Source: Epiperipatus broadwayi | Taxonomy: Eukaryota > Onychophora > Udeonychophora > Euonychophora > Peripatidae | Direction of reading: 5' to 3' | Length of the DNA stretch: 64,000 bases | NCBI GenBank assembly: GCA_028023455.1 | Contig: JAQFVV010006294.1 | Location: 4,551,001 to 4,615,000 of the forward strand | Shown: positions 10,827 to 24,582 of the stretch, piece after piece | Layout: each line of letters begins with the position of its first letter | Numbering within the stretch: the first letter of the stretch is position 1 | Program-made: the position numbers and the translations under genes | Notes under the pieces: model-generated | The model's database searches: none | What the model saw: the letters and a program-made list of their open reading frames with translations, nothing else | Told to the model about the DNA's origin: nothing

Positions 10827-11425
10827 TGTAAAGATGGTCAGACAAGCAGAAAAAAAAAATTCAAAACAGTTTTTTATTACTAAATTTTTCATTTTATAGC
10901 CACAAGTTAACAATAGTAAAATTTAACTAACAATGCTTAATATATGTTACAATTTATATTATCACAGTTCAGTATTAAAATCACTACTTACAAATACACA
11001 GCCATAAAAGTGTAAATTAAAACATAATAAAGCCAGTGTGACCTGTATAGTCCCTATGTCCACTTTTGCACTTTCAGTGTTTGAATTCACTGGGTCACTC
11101 TGCAGTCCTTCTTAGACTCAGTCATTCAGTATCTTTATATAACATGACCAGCTCCAAAGATGTGAGTAGACCTTGATTTCCCTTATCTGTGAGCTTTTAT
11201 ATCTTCCCGCTAAAAGTGGAATGTTCCAAAACATAATTATTATTGTTTTTATCTTTTTTAAGTAATCATTTTTTAATCCAGAACTGCTTATCAACAATTT
11301 GATCTTTAATATTCATAACTTCGTAATACTTTATTTCTTTTAACCTTAGCACACATTTTATTTCTAATTACACTATTTCTTTACATTCTATATATTTATA
11401 TGGCACTAAATTTCTATATACAGCA
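10827..11425 (-). repeat. 5' LTR of intronic Gypsy-type element
   Basis: Direct repeat of 6271-6876; about 599 bp, minus-strand start TGCTG and end TTTACA. The sequence just inside (minus strand: TAGCAGAAAACTGGCACAGC) is where a tRNA primer-binding site should lie. I could not match it confidently to a tRNA 3' end. Confidence 0.88.
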
Positions 11426-14400
11426 GTTTAACTTTTTTACTATTTAAGAATGTGAGAGTCAATAAAAATGATTATCTTTTGTTTGACCAATAAATTGTAA
11501 TTTGTGCATAAAAATAGTGTTTATAAGTTTGTCAACAAATATTTTTTGGGGAATCTGACTAGTGATTTATCATAATAATATATTCAGACTTAGTTAATTA
11601 TAAATAAGTTTAGTTTTCCAACATTACATATTTAAACATAATAAAATTATTAGAATGTATACACACATATATATATAAATTCTATGTATATACATATGTA
11701 TTTTTAGGATATATTTTTTAAATATCTATTTATCATACCAATACTAGTTCAGTGATTTTTCTTAGGTATTTTAAAAATTAAATTGGAAATATAAAAGATA
11801 ATATAGATTGTATTTCATTTCCATATTTAAATAAAGAAAATAAGATTGTGAATTTGAGCATCTGCAATTGTTCAGTTGTCCTCATAGCAATGCAGTTTTC
11901 ACCAAACATTTTGGATGATTTTTAACAGATTAGTAGCTTAGTCATCTATGCATCTTGTTTTGGTATTCAGCTATTAATCACAAATTATATCAGTATTCAA
12001 CTATAAACACTTGTTCAAAGAAAATTTATAATGGATTTAAACATTAAAATAAGTAATATTCTATACTAACCTATATATTATTATTAATAATTGAATGTAT
12101 TTGGATAAAGTTTGGATATATCTAAAAATGTATAACTACAAGAATCATCATTGCAAATCTTAAGACAAATACTGAAAATATTAATATTTAAAAGTATACA
12201 TTTTCTTCATTCTGAAAATTGATATTCAAAATATGTCATTCAATAAATAGACCCATCATAGAAAATTCCGAAAGTTAAATTTTTTTTTTTTTATTTACAA
12301 AAAAAAAATAAATAACATTCTGATAAAAATTGTAATAAGTAGTGCATTATTAAAAGTCATCTAAATCTATGAGTTTTTCGGTATCATTTCATGCTATTCA
12401 CCCTAAACAAAATCATGGAGATTAAAAAAGAATACTTTTAACACTATTGTTTTGATTCACATAGAAGAGCAATTGAGCATTTATTTACTAATTAGGATTG
12501 TTTTGATTCTAGTACATTCCATTGCAACTATTATTTTACACATTACTGTTTTCTCTATATACTTCTAAATTTCATTAATCTTATTAGATTTACATTTACT
12601 TTTTACAGCATATTAGTATATTATCTATTCAGGATATTAAATATCTTTTAAGTAAATATATCAAAGATAGTCAGAGTGGGTTATTTGCCATAGGGATTTT
12701 CTGATTGGTTCTCCTGCTACTAAAAGAAATGATAGTATAGTTAATGCATTAAAGGAATTGAAATGTTTTATAGGAATGTTTGATATCTGTAGTCTGTCAT
12801 GATCATTAAAGGTGGGAAATTTTTTACCATCGGTCTATGCTATTGACTAAATTTACTATTTGATAAGACCAATCTTTAGCAAATTACTTCCCATTATTAA
12901 AAACATAAAAATAATCATCATGATTAATTTCTTGAGATAATGTGATATTCAAGCACTGAAATGGAATCAATGGTTTTATTAAGTTGACTAAATTGAATTT
13001 TTTTTACTTCCCTTAGTTGGAGCCAATCCAGTAACTTTTTACTCTTGTTTAATGTAGCATTTTACCATTGCAGTGAACTTTCTTGTTTAAGAAAAACTAT
13101 TGGCTAACATTGATTCTAACTTTGTGGATAATTTTTTGAGATCCTGTGCTGAGGAGTAATTATTTTTCAGCTAATCTGCATATCTCAAGAGATCTTATTT
13201 CAAAATGTTTTTGTTATCTGTCAGCATGTTCTACACATTACTATGTTCTGTTCCATAATAAAGTATCTAATTAGTTGGGATTTTTTTTAATTTGAAACTA
13301 TCTCTGATTTTTGAGAAATGTTTGTATTTAATCTATGTATAAAACCACACTTGGCATGTTCTGGTCAGTTTTACTTATAATTTTTGTTCTTTTAGTATTT
13401 CTAATCAAAGTAATCATTTAAATATTCCTTTGTTTAAACATACTATAGCTATGTGTAGATACATCAATTATTAAATGTAAATGTCAAATAAAACAATAAT
13501 AATTAATAGCATGTTAATTTTAAAACTTTAGTAAATGAAGGGTTAATTAAATTGAATACAATGTTAATAAAAACTTCAGCAAATAAGCATGAATGTGAGT
13601 TGTGCACATTTAATCTCCTATAAATATTTGATACAAAACTAATAAATAAAAAAAACTTGTTAACTGATTGTAAAAATTAATTTTGGAAAAAGAGAGGGGC
13701 AGAGAAACAGTTTTTTAAAGTTGTCAAATCCGTGATAGAAGTTACCTAAGTTTCATTTGAATTGCAGAATGAATTTGTATAACTAAAAAGTATATATATA
13801 TATTTCTCTCTATTTTTCCTTTCTCTATTTTCAACATGATTAGTCATCATAACCTTTGCTGTGCTTTTTAAAAAGCAGATATTGATAATGATTTCAAGCT
13901 AGGTGTTTAATTATGCTGATTATTAATAAACACTTTACATAGAGTTAATTTGAAGTAATTGAGTTGATAAGCTATAAAAGACTGTCAGTAAAAAAATTAG
14001 CTTAGTCAATTAATTTGTTTACATTTTGTGAAAACTATCAGCTCGCTTACATAAGTACTAGAAATTGTTAAAAATCAAAAAGTTTATATTATAAATCATA
14101 TATGTTGGGGATTCACATGTATATAAGCTAAATTCTAAAAAAATGATTTGCTGAAAAAACTTTAGCAGTCCAATTCATCATCTACATAACCTAGCATGAA
14201 AAAAAAAACTTAATTTTTGCTCCATTCCAGTTCTATCATATATAAATACTTAAGTGTGTCTTACCAAGAGAGAAGAAGATTTACTGAGAATGACCTGAAA
14301 ATTGGATTAATCATTGAAGAAATATCATAACTCATTTTGTTGTGATAACATCCACATTTTTTTTAAAAACCACATGGCTAAAAATTGTTTGATCATAAAC

Positions 14401-15502
14401 AGTCTAGGAGTAACTAGTAAATTAAGAATTCATTTCAAACTCCAGGAAAATGGAATATGTATTTCAAAGTTCTGTGAATAGATGAGAAATATATTTTAAA
14501 ATTCCATGAATTAATGGGAAGTTACAAAAATTATTCCAATGATTATCATCGCTGGACCAAAATGTCAGTTTTTTGTGTAACTGCATTCTGTTGACAAAAA
14601 ATAATGGACAAAAACACGTCAAAATAATAATCCAAAACTCAAAATAAGAGTTATCATTTATTTTGTCACTATATTTATAGATAGATATAAATATTTTTTC
14701 TCTCTCAATTATTAATTATTAATTTATTTCTTTACATTTAGTCCATCTACTGTAAATATTATATATGCATTTATTTTAAAAATATGTATATTTTGTAATT
14801 TTTTTTATGTGTGTATTATCTATTTTTAATATAATTTTTTTTTTCATACATATAATTTCAACCTTGATAAGGCATCTGATAATATATATATATTAGTATG
14901 TGTATTTATGTAATTTAAAAGAAAAGATAATGTAATATTATTGTTACCTAATGATGCAGATGTCTTGTTAAAGTCAGTAATATTAATTGTTTGAGAGGCT
15001 ATAAAGACAATTTGCATGCTATTACCAGAATAAAACTGTTATTGTTATGTTTTACCTTGTTCACTTTTTATTTAAGCATTTCATTAGTGCAACATTATTA
15101 GTGAGTTTTATGAGTCCCAAAACTATGATCTTAAGCTAACATAATTTCTTCAAAGGGTATAAGTTTAAACTTAGGTTGTTAGTAGCACTGTTCTGAGTTT
15201 GAAATAATGGTACCAGCCAGAACTAATAAATACTCTAGAAATCTTAGGTATTATGGTTTATATCCATATGATGAGCACAAAATATTACTGTATAGAGTTA
15301 ACATTATCAGCAAGAGGTTTTAAATTGATAATGTCCCTCAGTATGCTTATCTCAACATATGATTGGGCTTGTAAGCCAGTTACAGCTGTCACCTAGTGTG
15401 ACCTGATCATGGTAGTATAGAGGGATCTGTGTTATAATATCTCTAATGATCTAAAATAACTTTATATGTCTATTACGTTTCTTGATTTGTATAAATTATT
15501 TC
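11426..15502. other. Distal intron, AT-rich
   Basis: No exon or coding remnant recognised. Contains a poly(T)/poly(A) snap-back around 12279-12309 and several TA runs. Confidence 0.5.
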
Positions 15503-15514
15503 ATCTTATCTAAT

Positions 15515-15542
15515 AAACATCACATGATCACTATTTTTTTTA
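15515..15542 (-). mobile_element. Ultra-short (28-bp) copy of the retroposon 3' end with 12-bp target duplication
   Basis: A 28-bp insert reading, on the minus strand, A-tract then ATAGTGATCATGTGATGTTT, the exact 3' end of the family at 26.7, 32.1, 33.9 and 36.2 kb. It is flanked by the perfect direct repeat ATCTTATCTAAT at 15503-15514 and 15543-15554. A 5'-truncated retroposon copy is the simplest reading. Confidence 0.75.
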
Positions 15543-15554
15543 ATCTTATCTAAT

Positions 15555-16851
15555 TATTATTCTTGTTAGATGTATGATTTATGCAAAATGACTCATATTT
15601 ATTCTTGGATGGGATCTATTCACATTTTTATAAAGTTATAAATGAAGTATATTTTAAAATATATGGTGATTATTAAAAAAAAAACACTGACATATTTTTG
15701 GTACAGCTTTAATTATATGTCTCATCAATGGAAACCACTATACTTTTCTTATTCTTTTTTGCCCTAAATTTAATCATTTCATTCTTTTATATTATTCCCT
15801 GATATTTAAATTCTGGTATTCATATCTAGTTCTTTGATCTTATTTCTCACAATCTAAAAATGTCCAATCTTTTGCTTTCCATTTTTAGCTTTAAATTATA
15901 TGAATTTCTAACTATATTTAGAATTCTCAAGTTTTCTGTAAAACATTGTTAATATGTTCTCACATATTGTAAATTTGTTATATAAGATTTTAAGAAGAAC
16001 TGATCACTTCTAATTTTATCAACAACATGATCATCATTTAAAATGACAAATGATTTTCTTGACATGGAATAATTGTATTTCATCACTCGTCACTTTATAT
16101 TAACTTAGCTCATAAGTGAAAGTTTCAAGATTCTAAATTTAAATCTAAATTAATTGCTATGTATAAAATTTTGAAACTAATTTAGTAACTATATATTTCA
16201 ACATCTTTAGACTTTCAAAGTAATAACTTAGATAAAATATGTATCATTGTGTGATGCAATGTAATAATATAAAACCAATTTTCACATATAGGAATCTATC
16301 ACTAATAGCCATTTGATTACTACATTCATGCATAATTTTATAATTGAATATGACTGAAAAGAAAAATTATTTTTGCTTTTAAATAGTATTTTCTTTGTTT
16401 TCAACAATAGTATCATATTACCATTAGTTATGAAACTAATAATTGAATTTATTTTTTTTAATTGATCGGAAATTCTATGATCTTTCTACTAAATTCAATA
16501 TGGCTGTCAAAGTTATGAAAGAGACTCATCTGTTTTCAATTAAAAACAAGTTAATTCTTTAACATGATTGTTAATTATATAATTATTTTCTTAATAAATT
16601 GAATGTGATATATGTTGTTTTGCTTGTGATCAATATTACAACTAATAACTTCTAATTAGTTAATCTTTTTTTATCATCATAGACTATCTTTATATTATTG
16701 TTCCAGAACTGTTTATTCTTATCTATGCTCCACTTCTAAAGAGCATCCCACCTGTAGATTAAATTTAATATATGGAATTAATTTCATCAAATTATTAAAT
16801 TCATTTTATTTTTTTATCTAAAATATGATATCAATTTTTTTTTTTTTTTAG
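15555..16851. other. End of the large intron with polypyrimidine tract and acceptor
   Basis: AT-rich intron ending in a run of about 15 T followed by TAG at 16849-16851. No additional exon seen. Confidence 0.6.
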
Positions 16852-16984
16852 TGTTCAAAAACTTGTGGTCTTGGTATTAAAACTAGAATCATAAAGTGTG
16901 TGAATCCAGATGAGGAGATTATGAATAAATGTGAAGGAGACCCACCATCCAGTAAAGAAACTTGTAATTTAAGAATGTGCCCAG
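16852..16984 (+). CDS. ADAMTS-like protein, internal exon: second TSP1 repeat
   Basis: Starts in phase 0 with CSKTCGLGIKTRIIKC, completing the TSP1 repeat whose first Trp strand (YWRAGHWSE) is in the exon at 5303-5519, and ends NLRMCP plus one base. Cysteine spacing is that of ADAMTS-type repeats, and CSKTCG is a consensus O-fucosylation site. The acceptor follows a long T tract; the donor is CAG|GTATTT at 16985. The next intron is only 88 bp (16985-17072), against 11.3 kb before this exon, and the leftover G plus AT of the following exon makes an Asp codon. Confidence 0.93.
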
Positions 16985-17072
16985 GTATTTGTTATTTCAT
17001 AGAATATTACAAATATTTTTCAATCAGTTTTAATAGAAAATTAATCAAATTTTTTTAAATTTTTGTTTATAG

Positions 17073-17194
17073 ATGATAACTGCAGATATGATCGGTCAGT
17101 TTTTTGCAAAATGAATATTTTACATCGTTATTGTAATTTGCCAAGTTATAATACCCTCTGCTGTGATACCTGTAGAAATTTGAATCATGGGTAA
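17073..17194 (+). CDS. ADAMTS-like protein, terminal exon: PLAC domain and stop
   Basis: Encodes DNCRYDRSVFCKMNILHRYC followed by a segment ending TLCCDTCRN, i.e. six cysteines in the C-x(6)-C-x(7)-C...CC-x(2)-C pattern of the PLAC (protease and lacunin) domain. It ends with LNHG and TAA at 17192-17194. PLAC is normally the last domain of ADAMTS-like, papilin and several ADAMTS proteins, which agrees with the stop. A possible donor overlaps the last codon (ATGG|GTAAAA), so an alternative longer C terminus cannot be excluded. The visible domain order is TSP1-TSP1-PLAC; which paralogue this is cannot be told without the upstream exons. Confidence 0.9.
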
Positions 17195-17565
17195 AAGCTT
17201 TGAATGAATTGCTTTTTTGTCCAAAAATTTAGCTGAACTTTAGCCTATATTTTGGTGCTGTTTGACAAAATTATGTCACATAATTTTATTTGGGGGAAAA
17301 TAATAATAACTGCTGTGTGCCAAGATCTCTATTCATTATGCAATCTTATTTGCATTGTGATCAGAAATTCACAACGTTGGATATTGTACATATAAATGTG
17401 GATTTTTTTAGAATGAATTATGTGCTAAACTTTTTTAAATCGTTTGTGTATAAAATGTCTTTTATTTATTTGAAGCTAGCTTACTGGGCAACCTATGTAA
17501 CATGTATATGTAATGTATATATACACAATATATGTATGTGTGTATATTTTTACATATATATGCAT

Positions 17566-17571
17566 AATAAA
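17566..17571 (+). terminator. Possible polyadenylation signal AATAAA
   Basis: An AATAAA about 370 bases after the stop codon, followed by T/G-rich sequence. AATAAA is common by chance in such AT-rich DNA, so this is only a candidate 3' end for the ADAMTS-like transcript. Confidence 0.3.
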
Positions 17572-19381
17572 CTTTCTGCTTCTGGGATATATATTCTAGG
17601 CCATTAATGACTCTGGAAAAGTCAGCCGCCAGTTTATTTATCAAGATGAATCTACTGCTGTCAAAGATTTTTAAAAATGTTTTTTTTTTCAAGAACTTTT
17701 ATTTGATCAAATGTGGAAAAAAGAGAAAGTCTTTATTTAAAGAATCTTGTATTTAATTTTAACTCATTCATCTTTCCTAGAATGATTATACTATAGCAAA
17801 CAAGGTAATTTTCATCCTTGCTTGTTCATATTTTCCTCTGTCATATTTTAACTGCCATTTTAAAATATACTATTTTTAATAGCATTTAAATAAGGTAATT
17901 TTTAGCCTTAATAGTTTATAATTTTTTCAATGTTTTAAAACTGCCATATCTACATGAGGAAAAATAAAATCAACTGCCTTTTTTTTTTTCTAATCCACAC
18001 TGCCTTTTTAAGACTGCCATATTCATTAAAAAAATTGTCATTATGAAACAAATATATAAAAATAACTATTATATTATTAACAAACATTGAGAACAATATT
18101 TATTTTCCAGCAGTACAATATATTATTTTTTTAATTAAAAATTTATTAAAATATCTATAAGAAAGTATACCAAATAATTAATATATTAATAATCTTTTTA
18201 TTAATATCTAAATCGCTCCGTGTTGGTTTTTGAAATTCCATTGAAATAACTATTTTTTTTTTCTTTGCACTTTCCAAAACATTGATTTAATTTTGAGTGT
18301 TTGATAGTAAACATTCATAGATAATGAAAATTGATTTGTGTGAATCTATAATATTATTTTAGCAATTATTAATTTATTTGAGGAGTGCAAATACAAGAAT
18401 AAATGGGATTACAAAGACACTATTAATTAAGACTGTTATTATGAAGAATAATTCAAATAAAATAGCAGTTTATTAAAAAGCAATGTCACCTTAAGTTCTA
18501 ATCATTCTGTAGAAGATATATATATATTTCTTCACATAGTAGCAAAATTTTATCCAAAAAATAAGTATTAGACATATATGTAAACAGAATATACCTTTTC
18601 AATATTTTTTTTCTTTTTTATACTATTGAGTTTTGTTAATTTTAATTTGTAAAAATTTATAAAAGTATTTTATTCTGTCTAAATACTCTTTAAGGAAGAA
18701 GAGATCTGATTACAGTAAATAATAATTTTATTTAGGCTAAACAAGGTTACATTGACTCAAAGCATAGATAAATCACCATGCTTTACAATTGCATATTAGA
18801 TAAAACTTGTATTAGTTCATATGGTTTGAAGCTGATTAACATATAGATAATCCTTATATTCTTAATAGACAGTTCTTTTCAGATTCCAACATTTTTGCCA
18901 TTTCCTCTTTAGATATGAACTGTTAGTGATTTGTGATAAACTTCTATGTAAAAAAAAATCTTGTGTATAATAGAAATCTGCTCTTTTGAAAAAAAAACTC
19001 TTTTTTAGTACTGTATTTCTTTTTAAATAAAATTGATAATAGTTTTATATTATGTGAAAGCTCTGAAAGCAGTATTCATGGTTTGTTCAGTTTTTTTTAA
19101 TGAAATTTTTTCAAATTTTATTTTTAAAGATAATTTTTAGTGTTGTCCATTTTTTCTCTATTCTTTGGATCTGGTTTACTTTCTTTTAATGCAATTTATA
19201 TTGTGTTCCAATGTATTTTGTTTAAGCATGAATATTGTTTTTTTTAATTAATAATAATTTAGTTGGATTTTTCTATCTAACATATGAGATTATAACTACA
19301 TGTTCTTAAACAATATAATTGTATCTCATGCATTACATTTTATTATAGTGTTTATTAAATTGATTAATAATAATATAACAA
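17572..19381. other. 3' flanking / intergenic AT-rich sequence
   Basis: Homopolymer and TA tracts; nothing else recognised. Short open frames here lack family resemblance. Confidence 0.5.
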
Positions 19382-19553
19382 GAGCTTCATGGTTTAGGGA
19401 TTAATGCATTAAAATACCATATCCATGATCTAGAAATCAAATCTATTTAGTGCTGACCTCTAGCCAACTCAAGCAACCATTCAGTATTGATCAGTAAATT
19501 AGCTGTTCTAAGCTGAGAAAGTAAAGATGCCTAAATCAACAAAAACACAGTTG
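19382..19553 (+). mobile_element. tRNA-derived SINE-like element (about 170 bp)
   Basis: Starts GAGCTTCATGGTTTAGGGAT, where TGGTTTAGGGATT fits an RNA polymerase III A box with slight decay. About 35 bases on is a weakened B-box region (AGAAATCAAATC). The sequence ends near 19553 and is bracketed by similar short repeats, TAATATAACA at 19371-19380 and TAATATAAACA at about 19554-19564. This suggests a decayed SINE; the anticodon identity is not recoverable by eye. Confidence 0.45.
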
Positions 19554-19564
19554 TAATATAAACA

Positions 19565-22500
19565 GGCTTCACTAGTGGAAGTAATATTATTGTACATCTA
19601 TGGGTGCAGAATAAATATTTGCCTTTTTTTATTTACTATATCAATAAAAGAAAGGGAATTTAGCAACAGAGCTTTGCTGTTGATGTGTTTTATTAAGGGT
19701 AATGAGGGTCCAAATTTGAGCAGTTTGTTTAGAATATTGATAAAATACAAGATTAAAATAAATGAAAATTGCATGAAAATATAAGTTTAAATGGAAATAC
19801 CTTGCAACAGAAAAGCTAGTTAAGCAATCTGATTAAATAATGAAATAAGTGATTTCATAGTCTTATTAAATAACTAAAATTAGAAATAAAATAAGATCAT
19901 ATATTTATTTAAAAATGGAATTTTCTCAAGTTTAGAAATTCATGTAGAAATATCAAAAAAAAAAAGAGCAAAGGCTATTATTGAGAAAATTGAAAGAATT
20001 TATATTTCTACATTTATAAATAAGTAAAAAAAACTGAAATAAGAGAAGAAATGGGAGAGAAAGAAATATGTGTATTAATTGAAGATAGAAATGCATCCAT
20101 TATTGTATAGTAATACTACAATTTTTCCTATGGTAATCTTTTTAGTTTATGTTGACATGATCTTGCATTGATCATTTGATGTTTTTAACATCTTCCTTTA
20201 GTTTAATTATTCTTTAAGACAATCTGCAGATTATATGTCTTTTTGGTATGCTTTCTTGATGTGTTATTATTGTTTGCTATTTTTTTATTTGTTGTTATTT
20301 TATTTATATATTTGTTTCAAAATGCTTTTTTAATGATAATTTTTATTGACAGAAAATTACTGCATTTAAAAATATTAATTAAAAAAAAAATTAAAAAAGC
20401 TTTTTAAGGAGATGAATAAAAAAGATTTTAGTCAGGAAATAGTTATTTTAAATTGATGTACATTATAACTGTCTTATGAGATTTTACAGAACTAGAAGTT
20501 TATATTATGTCCGAAGATATCATTTATTGACATATTTCACACTAAATTCAGTATATTAATATTTACAACTTTTTTTATGATATAGTTTTCTTGTATTAAA
20601 TAATATAATATAATACTTGATAATGATGTTTATATATATCTTTTTGTTTTAATTAATTTCTTTATTATTATTTTTATATGCTTGGAATTTTATCTATAAA
20701 ATACATACTACAGTATAGTTATCATTAATTAAGAAATCAATAAATGATTGAAATAATGCATATAATTTTTGTTATTGATTAGTAAAAAATACCACATTGT
20801 CATATTTGCTCAATTGATTTAACTTTGACATTAATTTGATTCAATTAAATTGTTGGTGACAAATAGAAATTTTGTTAATACTATTGAAAAATGTTATGTA
20901 ATCAGTCATAAAACATATTTTTATATTTTAATCTGTCATTCTATACTTTTTTATATGTTATATAAATCTATTTTCTTGTAACCATAAGTATTTTAATATT
21001 TCTAAGGCATTTATTGGTCAATAAGAATAGGATACACGAGATTTAAATTACATTACGTAGATATAGGGAGAGAGAATCTATGAAAGAATACAGATTAAGA
21101 AATGTGGTTTCAAGTTATTAATATAAATATCAATGTTTACATTAGCAGTTTTAGAGTTAATTAAGGGGTAAAAAAAAAACAGTTCAATGGATATAAAGTG
21201 TTAGTCTTGAAGATTTTCTATTGTTGTAACTAATATCAAAGTATGATCGCATCTTATGATTTCAGATGGTGTTGAAATATAGAAATTGTTCCACAAGTAT
21301 CCTATTCGTTAAGTCAATCCAAGATATAAAGTCAGTCCAAGATATAAATCTCTCCTCTTGATCTTTTAAAGATGTTTCAGATATCTTTCACTTATCATTT
21401 TCAGATCATATAAAAAAAACTTTATTTTGAAATTAATTTTAAAAAATAAATTAAATTTTACTATTAATTATAAATAATAAAATGTAATTTAGTGACAGAA
21501 ATTAAAAAATAAAATTTATATATGTTGTGAGAATGTGCTGATTCCACTAGCATGTTGTATGTATTCTTCCTTCATTTCCTATTTGCAATACATACTCCCT
21601 AGATTTGTATAATAAAAATTAATTTGTCGAATTATTGGATGAATAACTGCTTTAAAAATAAAGAGATTTTTAAAAATTAAAATTTATATAATTCGAAATT
21701 AGCGCCATCTAGATTTGTTAATATAAACCAATATTAAATATTTCTCTATGGTAAATTACAATCTGAATAGCCCTAATAATCTTTCTAATACTCAACGGAT
21801 ACATTTTTAAATTATTTATCTTGCTATAAGACACCTTAACATATTAAGTTGAACTGGGTGGTCATATTAACAATAATAAAATTTTATTTTGAAATTGAAA
21901 TTTGACCATTCTTAGTTATCTCAAGGTTTATTATATCTAGAAATGAGAGGCTTTAAAGAAATTTGTCATACTTTGAAATTAATATCATAGGTGAGTTTGT
22001 ATTGATTCAAGTAATATAAAAAGTATATATATATACGAATGTTCAAAAAATCCAGTCTCATAAGATTAATGAAAATTTTTACAGAGCACAATGTACTTGA
22101 ACAAAGAAGAATGAAATCTAAAAAATTCTATTTTAAGAAAATCAAAGTCAAGGAGAAGAATATTGTAAAATTTAATAAAAAGCATCCAAATTGCCAATCA
22201 GATAATTCAATTCTATTCATGTACTTCTTGCAGAGCTTAAGAAAAAAAAGATATGCTTTTGAATTCACAAAATAGACATTAAAGGAATTTAAATAAGATA
22301 GTGTAATAAATTTCTGTCCTTATTCATCTCAGGAAAATTTATTGCTAATTATCTATCAAAACAAAAATTTATTCTTAAGACTCACAAAAGGCATTCATAT
22401 AAACTTCAGTTTCTATAGGAATTTAATAAAGATTGTTCTAATTGACAGATAAAGTTTGTGAATCTGCAGAAAAACAAAATGCTGAATGTTCAGATAAGAA

Positions 22501-24582
22501 TATTGCACATGTTTTATAAAAAATTTTAAATATATTTTTTCCTGTTATATTAGGCTTATGGAATATATATATATATTAAGAAAAGTATAAAATTTCTAAA
22601 CAGATAATTAAAATGATTGCCATTAAGTTATTTTTCATATTTGTTAATATTTTTTTGAAACCTTGAGAAAAATCTAGTTGACTGGTAGAAAATTATTTTT
22701 TTAATTACTATTATTTCTGGTTTAATTTGTTTATACATACATACATATAAAATAAGTAAAACATATCAGAAATAAAAATTGCAAGTTTATAATAATTACT
22801 AGAGCTGCTTTTAAGTTGTATCTTTATATGAACTGAAGATAGATATTGAAGTTTTGGGTGAGAAGGAAAATAGAAACATTTGATTGAATAGATGGGATTA
22901 GAAATAATATTTCTAAAAAGATGATTAAAAGATTTATGAGTTTTATTGCAATTTTAATGTAATCTTTTTGATAGGTGATCTTGAACAGTTTTATATGGCC
23001 AATTTGACAATCATTTTTCATGCTTTTTGTTTTTAAACAACAAATCTATTTTTATTAAATATTTACATTTTCGATAATATTAAAATCATAACTTTAAAAG
23101 ATGAAAGTAATCTTAAAAATAATATATCAACTTTGCACATAAACAAAAAAAGAAATAAAGTGAAATAAATATCAAAAGATTTTATTTTAATTTTTACACT
23201 AAAAAAATATTTTTCAACAAATAATAAATTATTCACTAAATTTATATTAGCAAGGCATATTTTAATAAAGGATGTATTCAAATAATGAAATCTACTTTTG
23301 AAATTTAAAAATTTGATTTATAATTATAAAAAAATAATATGACTATTATAATAAGCATTTTTTATTTACTGCCAAACATTTCCTTATTTGTGTTAGTATA
23401 TTTTCAGTTGATTTATTTTCTTCTAAAAAAAAAAAACAAATATGTTCAAGCAAAAGCTGAATGGAAGCAACAAATGCTTACTAAGAAACAAATATTTAAT
23501 TTTAACAAATGCCAGGGGCATGTAAGCACAATGAGTAGTTTTGAATGCAAAAAAAACTATTAAATTTATTTTTCATTGAACAGTACTGATTCCTAAATAT
23601 TTTAAATAAAATTGAAATCAATCAATAACACTTTAGCTCAAGTTTTTGCTGTCAACTGAACACAAAATCAAATGATAACTAGAAATAGCCACAATTGAGT
23701 CACTGTAGCTCAATTGCAGCAATTTTATTAAGAAAGAGATTTTTGTAAATATTAAGAAAGATATTGAAGCTTTTGAATGTGGAGGAAATTAGAAAAGTTA
23801 GGTTAGAAAGATAGGATTGAAAATATTGATATTTGTAAAAAATATTATCTTTTGGAGGAAAAAAAAAATTAATTAGTTGTATTTTTAAAAGATTCATGAA
23901 TTTTATTAAAAGATGAATTTTAAGAAAAGTAGCAAAAGAAAGAAATTAAAGGTGATTTTAGGGAAGTTTACTTTATTACATATAGAAATACAGGCAAAAA
24001 AACAATGGTATGAGTTGTTTTTTTTTTTTTTTAAAGTAACAATCTTTCTGGAATATAAGATTATATAGATTGTTTGATCAAAATAATTAGTGCTACTTTT
24101 TTTAGTCAGAAAACAACTAACATCATTTTTTAAAATTAGTTCTTAGTTTGTTTGTTGTTGTTTTTTTTTTTTTAATATTACTTGTACATTAAAGTGGTAA
24201 TAATTTTTTTGCTGGAGAATTCCCAAATTATTTTTATAAATTCCATGTATATGTGTTTTTTTTAAGATAACCTTTTGTACAAATCACTTATAATATTTTC
24301 TTAAATGAAGATATTTTCCATATTCCTAAAATTCTTAGCTTTTCTAATAAGGCAAGTTGATTCAGTATTATAACAAATAATATGTCAGAAGCTGTGAAGA
24401 TCTCACAATAAAGTCATCAGTTTTTTCAATCTATTTGCATGGGTATATTATATATATATATAAAGAAAAAAGTAATTGAAAAAATACTAATTTTATTAAT
24501 GGAATATTTTTGATCATACTATGTTTTTCAAAATTCAATCAATGCCTAAAATTTATCACAGTAAAAAAGTGAAAGGTCAAGT
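19565..24582. other. Long AT-rich intergenic stretch
   Basis: About 5 kb without a recognisable gene or transposon. Short open frames at 22039, 22824, 23063, 23339 and 23700 are Lys/Asn/Ile/Phe-rich, show no domain and are expected by chance at this composition. Confidence 0.45.

Larger units (their letters stand above)
6271..11425 (-). mobile_element. Complete, decayed Gypsy (Ty3)-type LTR retrotransposon
   Basis: Two directly repeated LTRs (6271-6876 and 10827-11425) enclose about 3.95 kb with minus-strand remnants in the order gag zinc knuckles, reverse transcriptase, RNase H, integrase. That order (RT before integrase) defines Ty3/Gypsy, and the two-knuckle gag and integrase text resemble the K02A2.6-like group found in invertebrates. 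Stops and frameshifts interrupt every domain. No matching target duplication was found at the outer ends (GTCAT left, GTTTA right), so one end may have changed. The element lies antisense to the host gene within its intron. Confidence 0.9.

Noticed and set aside
17290-17692. Overlapping 105- and 76-codon frames downstream of the PLAC exon
   Set aside because: Low-complexity, Tyr/Ile/Cys-rich text over TA/TG repeats; lies in the presumed 3' UTR and has no domain.
22039-23897. Cluster of 65-78-codon frames
   Set aside because: Composition (Lys, Asn, Ile, Phe) is what random AT-rich DNA gives; no motif, splice logic or repeat support.
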